A stretch of 64,000 bases of DNA from Purpureocillium takamizusanense. Its lineage: Eukaryota > Ascomycota > Sordariomycetes > Hypocreales > Ophiocordycipitaceae. Made by a program: the position numbers and the translations under genes. Location of the stretch: contig NC_063075.1 in NCBI RefSeq assembly GCF_022605165.1, forward strand, positions 1,798,001-1,862,000. The letters run 5' to 3'. Below the pieces are notes generated by a model. It made no database searches, had not been told where the DNA came from, and saw nothing but the letters and a program-made list of their open reading frames with translations. Shown piece after piece: positions 55,651 through 64,000 of the stretch. Numbering within the stretch: the stretch's first letter is position 1; each line of letters begins with the position of its first letter.

Positions 55651-57300
55651 ATTAGGGCGAGAAAGACACTAAACCGCAGAGCGCGTTCCCTTCGTGCTCT
55701 TCCTATCCCTACTTAGCGCGTTATAATGCAAAGACTCCTATATATTAATATATTAGTATAGCAGAAAGGCCGCTAAGCTTTAATTAAATAGTCTTAGGCG
55801 TCGGATATCCGTATTTACGATAGTATATAAAACTATACGGCAATCCGTAACGGCGCGAGATACTTATATCAATAAAGTATACTTATATCTAAAGCATAAG
55901 AATAGGGCAAAAGAGTAAGTATTGTCGGCTATAACTAAAGAGGCATAGCGAGTCCTCTCTAACTAGGAAGGCTTCCTTCCTTTATAGTTATCCTTATAGT
56001 CTTACCCTTATAGCTCCCTTTTACCCCTGGCTATTCCTTTAGCCGTTTTTATTCGTCTTCCTTAGGCCGTCTTCTATTTCTTACGCCTTCTCTTATTAAT
56101 ATACTCCTCCCTAGCGGCGGACGCCCTTGCCCTAAGAAGGAGCCGTAATATTAGGGCTGCCTTTATCGCCGTCTCCTTATAAGTGCCCTGTCGTCTACTA
56201 TATCAATCTAGAGCTTATTTAACTCCCTCCTTGCTCGCGGAGTCTCGGCGGTATTGCTCGACGGTATACCTCGCGTAGGGGTCTTTCTCGACGCTTCTTT
56301 ACGTCCGGTTTGAGGTCCTTCTATAGCGTAGGATCTAACTAATTGCTTAGCCGCGGGCTAGAAGTTTCTATTAACTACCCCCGGAGGTAGTAAGGAGAGG
56401 TAGGTCTAGCTCGTCGGCGCGTATAGTACGGTCTCGAACTCGTCCGCTACCTATAGAAATATGTTAGGCACCGTCACCGCGGTAGCTTACGCTCTAGCAC
56501 CGACTATCCGGCTTATCTACCTAAGATGCGTAAGGTCTGTCGTATTAGATATGTATCGTATGTTAGTTACTCGTCTATTCTAAACTTATTCGCTATTAGT
56601 CTTCCTCGTTCTTACTCGCGGGTAATGCCTTTAAGGTAGGGTCGGAGTATTTAATCGCCCTTTAGAGGGCTTAGGGATACCCTTTATTATAGCCTTCGGC
56701 GTATCTTTAGCCGATGACTTAGGTTGTGTCTGGGGGGCTATAGGCGGGCGTTATTAGATTGTTTCCTTGGCGGCAAGCCTGCCGCTCCGCCTGGGCGGGG
56801 TAGTCTGCTAGTCTTAGGCTAGTAGCTTCGTAGCTACTTGGGTTTTAGGCGGCGGTGCCGTAGTAGTCTTGTCCGCGAGTCTATTGCTTCGCCGTAGTGA
56901 CCCTGTTCCTTCTGCTTTCGTGCTTAGCGTATGGTTGTCTTTTTGCCGCTTCTTAGACGGAGTCGCCTTAGCTAGGGGGGCATTTCTAGTCTTGCTGCCT
57001 TATAGTTGCTGTCCCTGGGCCGAAGCCGGTCCTCGAAGGGGCAGCGTAAGAGACGGGGGCGTCGGAACCGTAGAGGGTGCCTTTATAGCTAGCTTTGACA
57101 CTTATAAGGCCCCGGTCGCGATAGTTCCCCCGATCTTACTGATATCTCTCTTTACTCCCGGCCCTAGCCCGTATAGGGTCCATATTCCCGAAATAGGGGC
57201 CGCTAAGGGCTAAGCGTCTCGAGCTACCTAGACGGTCGCGGGTAGCATAGGGACATCCTCCCTAGACGGTATGGGCCGGGCGCGTATATCGTAGATAGGA
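55650..57300. repeat. RIP-mutated repeat DNA of unknown type
   Basis: Composition is less AT-rich than the preceding block but CpA and TpG remain scarce and TAG/TAA codons are frequent in every frame. A plus-strand frame of 114 codons (56869-57213) looks like chance. No domain was recognised. Confidence 0.6.
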
Positions 57301-58560
57301 CCGTACTTTATTACGCTCTCTAATTCTCTAATTTCGATACTATAGTAGTCAAAGAAGTCTTTTTTTATCTTAGGGAGGCAGGTAAAGTACCCGACGCCGC
57401 TAAGATTGGTAAAGGTTTAGAAGCTAAACTCGACGTCGTCGGGCCCTAGCTTATAGCCGTCGATAGCGGCCTTAGTAAAGTCCTAGAAGGTCCCTTAGCC
57501 TAGCGTTATTAAATGCGCGTAGTGGTCGGAGTGTCGAATTCCTAGTTCGTTCGCAGTTATCGCTATTAGGATTAAGAGCGATAAATTAAGCACGGTCTTA
57601 TACGAATTATTTAATCGTTGGATAACGGCCTAGTCCCTAAAACGGGTATCTTCGTAAAAGAACGGCGTATAAGCTAGTAGTCCCTAAGGGGCCCGAGAGA
57701 TATTAGCCGGGACTTATAGTAGTTCCTCGTACTCGTCTAGTATAAAGCCGATTTATCCCCTTAGGTAGAATACGAGATATAGGAGCGTTAAGTAACTGCA
57801 CTCCTATCCCTCTTATTATCTAGTGACTAGGGGCGCGAGAAATCGGAAGTTATATGCGTAGCTTACTTCCGCGAGGAATTAACGCTAGTAGTCGGTGACT
57901 ATATAGATACGCTCTAGGCGCTTATAGGCGAGTATATCGTATATTATAAGCTGTCTATATTTCCGGTCCTAGACGTAGCTTACCTAATATAGCCTAGTAA
58001 CTATATAGTTCTTTTCCTCCGCGAAGTTAATAAACCCCGCGTAGAATCTCCGCTTATACTAATGCTTATGCATTTAATTAGGACGGGTTCCGTATAAGGT
58101 ATATATAAACGTCGTGCTAGCGGGGTAGAGGTATTATAGGCGTATTCGGTCGTCTAGGTTAGGCTCTACTCGGCTATAGTCGCTATTAATAATAATAACT
58201 CTAGTAGAGAAGCTATAGTAGGCCGTAAAGCATTTAATCTCCCGCGTAGCTATCTATAGGGCCTCGTAGAGTTAGAAGTTAATAGCCTATTCCTTCTTAT
58301 ATATCCCCGCTAGTAGCCTATTTAGGTTAGTAATATAATCTGTCTACCTAGACCTAATAGCCGCTATATCCTCTATTAGGAGGACATCTTTAAACTAGTA
58401 AAAGCTAACAGACACTAGTATATTAACGACGTATTTAGCCGTTATATCTGCCTTTAGCTAGTCCTTTCTAAGGTAGAATATAGGCACTTAGCGCTTATAT
58501 AGCTCCCCTAGATTAAGGTTTATAATAGCTTCTTCCGAAGTAGCGAAGAACCTATCTATC
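57300..58560 (-). pseudogene. Long decayed minus-strand reading frame, unrecognised
   Basis: Read on the minus strand, one frame is protein-like for roughly 400 codons but is interrupted by many TAG and TAA codons. These stand where Trp (TGG) or Gln (CAG/CAA) would be expected if CpA-to-TpA changes were the cause. Intact stretches include FTKAAIDGYKLGPDDVEFSF, FINFAEEKNYIVTRLY and LLAYTPFFYEDTRFRD. It is probably the body of a mobile element or a repeated subtelomeric gene family. I could not match it to gag, reverse transcriptase, a transposase or a helicase. Confidence 0.5.
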
Positions 58561-60999
58561 GTAGTTTTCCCTTCTATTTTAACTTCTCCCTTAATACCTA
58601 GAAGGATCTTCCTTAAGTAGGTCTCTTTATAGAAGGCCCGCAGGCCTTCCTATTAGTCTGGTATTATTAGATCGGTTTATCGGCTTATATAGAGGGTAGA
58701 GGGTCTAGTTATAAGAGAGAGAGAGAGGGGGAGAGGTTAGGGTAGTCCTTCTTATCGTTAGCTACTAGCTTAGTCCTCTTTTGGCGAGACTTCTCTTACT
58801 ATCTCTATTTCTTTCTTTCCGTGCCGTAAGCTTTATTTATATAGCGTCCCGCGACCTCGGTTTATATACCGCTTCCGTTCTTTCCTTCTAGTATATATAC
58901 GACCTAATGTATAGGCTATTCTTTATGCTCGTAGATTAATTAAATAATCTTTTTAGGTTATATAGCTTTAATATATTTAGTATATTAGAAATCTTTAAAG
59001 TAATATATATTAAAAGGGAGAGAGAAAGGCAAGTCGGTAGAGGTAGCGCGAGTGCTTGCTTTTATATATTATATTCTTACTTTATCCTATCTCGCGGTAT
59101 GTAGTATAAAAGCCCTTGCCCTTCGCCGTTTCTAGCTTTCGCAGTTCCTCTCCTTCCTCTATTGCCTCGTTTTCCTTATCTTCGAAGATAGCCGAGTAAG
59201 CTCTTATTATAAGTCTCCCGCGGTCTAAGTTACCGGACCTACGCTCCCTATACTATATTAGTCTACCTAACGAAGCGGAGTTTACTTATATAGTTAATTC
59301 GTCTTAGTATAGTTATATTAATATCGTCTCGACTAGTAATATTATAGCTAATCGTTAAGTAAGTCCTTTGCCTCCCTTATCTATTTAATCGAGCGCTAAT
59401 AAAGAAAGGTATATAGCTGCCTCGAGGTTTAGAACCTAGGTAGCGCTAATATAAGTAGTCGATATGGCGTTCCCGTATATAAAGAGATCGCTCTCCGCCC
59501 TTCGCCTCCTCTATAGATCGATAGCATCCTTTTAGAGTTAGTCTATTCGAGCGGCATTTCTCGGGTTTTAGCTCGAACTACTCGTTTATTAGACGGGGAA
59601 GCCACTTTTTATGCCGACCTATTAACGGGAACCCTACGTCGGGTCTATATTCCCGCTAATTATGCCTACCCTTAAGGGTGGTTCTTTAATTCCTTAATTT
59701 AGCGTCCCGAATGCATAAAAGCTCTTTTTATCTCGTTTAGGGGATACGCAAACTTAGTTATATATTCCTGCTATTTAACGATATTATGGCAGTCTTACTC
59801 TATTAATAGTAAATATATTATATTCCTATTTTATAGGTGCGTATCGTCGAGGGATTTCCTAACTAATGCGACTAGGGCTTATGCTAATTATGTCTAGTAT
59901 AGTCGAGCTAAGGCTTATAAGTAGCATAAGTACCCTGGGTTTCTTCCCTATCTTACGTTAGAGTATCTATATTTAGTTTTAGCGGGTTCGGCGTCGAAGG
60001 CGGCGGCCGATTTAAAGGATTATCCCGTCTGTAAGGTTGATCCTTTAGGACGTTCTTAATCTCCTCGTCTATTTAGCGATTTTCCTTATCCTATCCCTAA
60101 GCTTCGCGATTCCCGTATAGAGGAGGTTCGCGTAAGCTACTTAAAGGGTAGGAAGAAGGGTGATTTTAAGTAATAGGAGTCGATATAGGGGGGGGTCTCT
60201 TTAAGTTAGAGGGATTAAGTTTAATATAGGTTGCCTTTAATTAAATAGTTACGGGCTATATCGTACTCCTAGGGTTGTTATTTCCTTTCTCAGACTCTTC
60301 TCTCTAGCTAGCTAGACGCTATACTTAGCTTCCTTTGTAGGACTTTTAGGCGTATTTTAAAACTTTTATTTTAGGCCTATAGGTATAATTAATTAATTAG
60401 GCCGTTTAGAACTCGTTTCTTATGCTTATCTAGTTATATAGGTACTATATAGTAAGTTGTTCTTATATAGCGACCTCCTCGCGCTAGGGGGTAAAGTAGG
60501 GCGTGTATCTCTAGCTAGTCTCTACTTATTCTCGTTTTACTCGTACTTTAGCTTAGTTCGCCTAGTTATCTTTAACTTATCCTCTCTTAAGCATGCCTTA
60601 GGTACGTCTATTTAGCCTAGCTAGTAGCTCGTTTGCCTCGGGGTCGCGGTATACCCCCTATGGCAGGCTAGTATATAGTATATTGCGCGTGCTTTCGGCG
60701 CCGTATTTAGTACTATATATCCGAACTCTTAGCCTATTGTTCGGTAATTCTAGTTTCAGCTTAGGTTTCTTAAGTCTTTCGATCCCGAGTCGTGTTCGAA
60801 ATTTCGCATTTTAGGGCATCTTATATAATAGAGGTTTAGTTCTTTAACGCTTTATCCATTCCTCTTAGGGACGCGCGAGCGTATAGCTAAGGGTCTGATC
60901 AATTAGTCCCCTAGGCTCGTCTTCCTATCTGGCTCTTTTGTCCTTTATTCGGAGAGAGGGTCTAGGTAGCTAGACCTTAAACCGAGCGGGTGGTATTAG
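58561..60999. repeat. RIP-mutated repeat DNA, no domain recognised
   Basis: Same TA-rich, CpA-poor character and dense stops on both strands. A GA microsatellite is present at 58714-58726. It may be the 3' part of the Gypsy element or other nested elements. No intact gene was seen. Confidence 0.55.
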
Positions 61000-61420
61000 G
61001 ACTGGGCCCTTAATTAGAGGTTGTCGTATAGGTACGATCATTTAATCTAGCCCGTCTAAGTCGGCGGGGCTTATCGTAGCTCCCGTCGGGTAGCTATGTT
61101 TTGCTTTGTCTTAGAGCAGCCAGTCGTCCGCCGAAGACGTCCACTATCCGTTGTCGTCCTAGTAGAAGCATTTAAGTTGATCCCCGGGAACTGTCCGCGA
61201 GAGACGGATACCGTCTATTATATAGATCGTATAGGCTTAGGAGGTGAGCGTTCTTGAGACGATTCGAAATGGTCCCTGCTATCGAAGCTAGAATTTTTGC
61301 GTTCCTAGATAGATCATTCGATCGTCTGACGTCGTATAGTAGGACCAGGTCTCCCGCGCGTAGCTCTACATAGTTAGTCGTTGTTATGGTTGCGCCGGCC
61401 GTAAGCCCGGCTACAACTAC
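61000..61420 (-). repeat. Copy 1 of the Gypsy pol 3' end (integrase C-terminus)
   Basis: The minus-strand frame reads ELRAGDLVLLYDVRRSNDLS and continues as a typical Ty3/Gypsy integrase C-terminal segment. It aligns with 61,935-62,320 at an offset of 935 bp; the 22-bp block at 61158-61179 (from TCCTAGTAGAAG to AAGTT) is identical to 62093-62114. This copy keeps more CpA/TpG and fewer stops than copy 2. Confidence 0.75.
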
Positions 61421-61423
61421 TTC

Positions 61424-61615
61424 TTCCCTGCCAAGCACACAAAGGCCCACGTCTTCGAGTTGACGACGCCTTCGCAGCAGCCGCCGGCTAACACGCAGAT
61501 CCCCTTCCCTGCCGAGCACACAAAGGCCCACGCCTTCGAGTTAACGACGTCTTCGCAGCAGCCGCCGGCCAACACGCAGATCCCCTTCCCTGCCGAGCAC
61601 ACAAAGGCCCACGTC
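61424..61615. repeat. 81-bp tandem repeat, 2.4 copies, little RIP
   Basis: Units start at 61424, 61505 and 61586 (partial) with TTCCCTGCC and are nearly identical. The period of 81 bp equals 27 codons, and a minus-strand frame stays open through it, repeating KGICVLAGGCCE and SKxWAFVC. The repeat is GC-rich and full of CpA, unlike its flanks. It lies directly between the two copies of the pol 3' end. Confidence 0.85.
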
Positions 61616-61934
61616 GGATAAAGTACGCCAGGCAGCGTTCAGGATATATAGTTAGAGGATCGATCAAATAGTTCCCGCCGATATATCCTTTTTCTAGCGT
61701 TTTAGCTTTCATTTTACCGAGGTACCCGTTTCGGTACGCTCTCCTCTTCTCGTCCTCGTTTCTTTTATCTTCGTATACCTCAACCACCCCTCCCTAGCTA
61801 CGGCGACGATAATTAATCGATCTCGCCCGTAGCTTAACGTAGGTTTTACGAGGGGGAGGTAAAGTCGAGGGAGCTTTCCTTTGCCTATACGGAAGGCTCG
61901 AGTAGCCGGACTTCGAAGTAAGGGGGGGGTATAA

Positions 61935-64000
61935 GGATAGGGCCTCTAGTTACAGGTTATAGAGCCGAGTCGATCATTTAATCGAGTTTATCCGAGCCGG
62001 GAGGAGCAGCAATAGTTATCGCTAGGCGGGCTTATTATATTTTATCGCGGAGTAACTAGTCGTCTACCGAGGACGCCTACCATCCGCTATTATCCTAGTA
62101 GAAGCATTTAAGTTAGTCTCCTAGAATAGTACGGGAGAGCTAAATGCTATCTATTATATATATTATATAAGCTCGCGTAATAAGTACTTAAGAGACTATT
62201 CGGAACGGTCCTTACTATCTAAGCTAGAACTTTATATTCCTAAATAGATTATTTAATCGACGGATATTATATAATAGGACTAGGTCCCCTACCCGCAGTT
62301 CTGCATCTATTATTTAGAGGCGATGCTTATTTTTACTATCTATTTAGTCGGCTAGCTTTCGTCGGTATTCTATAATTTTTACCTATACGGTAGCTATATC
62401 TTTGGCTTTCCGAACGAGTAAACGCGTTCTTATAGCTAGGAGGTCCTTAGCGGTCGTTATATCGTTCTAGTTAATTAATCGCTACGTTAGGATATCGACC
62501 TCTAGGGGTAAGATCGGTTCCTATCTATAAATAAGGTAGAAGGCTAATATTCTATAAGCATATCGAATAGCTATTCTTTCTACTAAGAGTATTTAATTAA
62601 GGTACCTAGTCTACTATCCCCTAGTCGAGTATGCTATTTTCTTAAGGCCTTAGGTAAGGGTCTAATGCCCCCCTTCGACTATACCGTTTACCTATAGATT
62701 ATATATGGAGATAAAGATTATATTTAATCCTAACCCTTTTAAGAGGTCGCGGAACTAAGTGCGTATTTCTAGTCCCCTATCGATCATTATGTCTACGATA
62801 TAGCTATACCGGTAAAATATAGATAGGGCGAATCGGCTTATTATAGCTATATTAATCGTACGTATTAAACGGGCCTCGATCTATCTTATTAAATCGCATC
62901 GGGCTTCTAAGAGATACTTATAACCTTTGTCTTCTGGTATATATTAGTAGTCGAAATATACCTTTAATATTAGGTGCCTAAGCGTAGTCGAGATTACTAT
63001 TTCCTTCGGTCGCTAAGGGGAGAATTTTTAGCATTCGGCGTAGTATTAGATTGCTTCCGATATATCTTTCTATAGTTTTAGCTACTAATATCTATCCCGG
63101 ATTAAATAGAAAGTAACGTCTCTCCCTTTATAACCGTACTATTTATAATACTAGGATATAATCCGCTTGCGCTATTCTTCGTTATCTATAATTAGCGCGG
63201 GTCCTTAGGTTATCTTGCCGGGGCGTAGGTAGTATCGGTCCTTATCGATAAAGAACCGAATTGCCTTTTACCGGAGTGTCCGAAACTTAGCTTAGGGTAG
63301 ATTAATTAGTCTCTATAGCGTAGAAAGGTATTCGAAGATTCGTTAGTAGTCGGGGGAATAATAGGTTATCGTCTTGGCCTCTATGACTAGGTTAAGGTAG
63401 AGGTCGACGAATTCCTCTATATCTCCCTCGTACCTTTTGTCTATCGCATCCGAGGGGATATAGGGCATGCGGGAGAGGGCGTCGGCGATACCATTCCTTA
63501 TGCTAGGGATATATCGTATAGTAAAGTCGAAGAGGAAGATATAGCTAACCTATCTCGTAACTATCGTACCTAGTATATCCTTAAGTATACTATTAAGTTA
63601 ATTAACGAGCACTCTTACGTCTATCTCGAGAGTAAAATAGACTCTATAGATAATCCCTTTAAGCCGCCGTAAGGCATAGAGGACTGCCTTACATTCCCTC
63701 TTCGTAGTATCGTATCCCTATTTAGCTTTCGTCTATATCCCGCTTTTATAGCGGACAGGGTATCGTTTTCCGTTAATTATTTATATTAGCGTAACTCCCT
63801 AACCTAGGAGGCTTACGTCGTATATTATAATAATCTCTCTATAGCCTTCTCCTAGATCTAGTTAGACTAGAATTAGCGATATTATAATAGCCTTCTTTAG
63901 TCGGGATATTAAAGCTCGTTACTTTAGGCCCTAGATCTATGCTATATTCTTCCTTAGCAATATTATTAATAGTATAGCGATCTATACGAACTATTTAATC
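61935..64000 (-). mobile_element. Ty3/Gypsy LTR retrotransposon remnant: RNase H, integrase and pol 3' end
   Basis: Decayed pol reading on the minus strand and cut by the right edge. RNase H: KRECKAVLYALRRLKG is intact at 63658-63705, and the end-of-domain DALSR motif at 63469-63483 follows FDFTIRYIPSIRNGIA. The zinc-finger region of integrase lies near 63,050-63,150. The integrase core shows YLLEARCDLIR near 62,880-62,920 and VNGIVEGGH near 62,665-62,692. The C-terminal segment ends near 61,935. Many TAG/TAA codons at expected Trp/Gln positions indicate inactivation by RIP. Reverse transcriptase, protease and gag would lie beyond 64,000, as order PR-RT-RH-IN predicts. No LTR was identified. 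Confidence 0.85.

Noticed and set aside
56869..57213. 114-codon plus-strand frame in the RIP island
   Set aside because: The only open frame in its neighbourhood, surrounded by RIP-mutated DNA, no domain; likely chance.
61424..61615. CRISPR-like array
   Set aside because: Units are contiguous 81-bp repeats without unique spacers, in a eukaryotic genome.

Overview
The window is nuclear DNA of a filamentous ascomycete, most likely a Sordariomycete and probably Hypocreales. The evidence is short spliceosomal introns (about 48-120 bp, one of 273 bp), GC-rich coding exons, two Zn2Cys6 regulators, fungal-type tRNA genes, and a terminal AT-rich block of DNA decayed by repeat-induced point mutation (RIP). 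Species and order are inferred from overall character; no database search was possible.

Bases 1-53,723 are gene-rich euchromatin. In order: an unrecognised 3' gene fragment; a tRNA-Ala(CGC) with an intron; an RRM nucleolar protein; holocytochrome c synthase divergent from an ADCK2/Cqd1-type UbiB kinase; a TCO89-like TORC1 subunit; an SPF30/SMNDC1 Tudor splicing factor; the Fe-S assembly factor IND1 divergent from the ribosome-biogenesis factor BFR2; a Zn2Cys6 regulator; a cysteine-rich orphan; a second Zn2Cys6 regulator; a tRNA-Arg(TCT); a 2,2-dialkylglycine decarboxylase; a second cysteine-rich orphan; a small membrane protein; a VIP1-type RRM protein; a small conserved-looking protein; a serine-rich coiled-coil protein; an acidic coiled-coil nuclear protein; homogentisate 1,2-dioxygenase; a DUF6699-type protein; an unrecognised 460-residue protein; a membrane-anchored M24B Xaa-Pro peptidase; an amino-acid permease; and a GIT1-like MFS transporter. 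Exon structures were rebuilt by hand from splice sites and reading phase. Three introns appear to use GC-AG borders.

Most genes are housekeeping and unrelated in function. Groupings that may matter are two divergent pairs (heme attachment to cytochrome c with a coenzyme Q kinase; a complex I assembly factor with a nucleolar factor), a dialkylglycine decarboxylase beside a zinc-cluster regulator, and two nutrient transporters next to the repeat island.

Bases 53,724-64,000 contain no intact gene. Within about 30 bp of the last stop codon the sequence turns to TA-rich DNA almost without CpA/TpG, the RIP signature. It holds a roughly 49-bp AT minisatellite, a long decayed minus-strand reading frame that I do not recognise, and a minus-strand Ty3/Gypsy pol remnant (RNase H, integrase) running off the right edge. 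The 3' end of pol occurs twice, about 935 bp apart, with different RIP loads, and a less mutated 81-bp (27-codon) tandem repeat lies between the copies.
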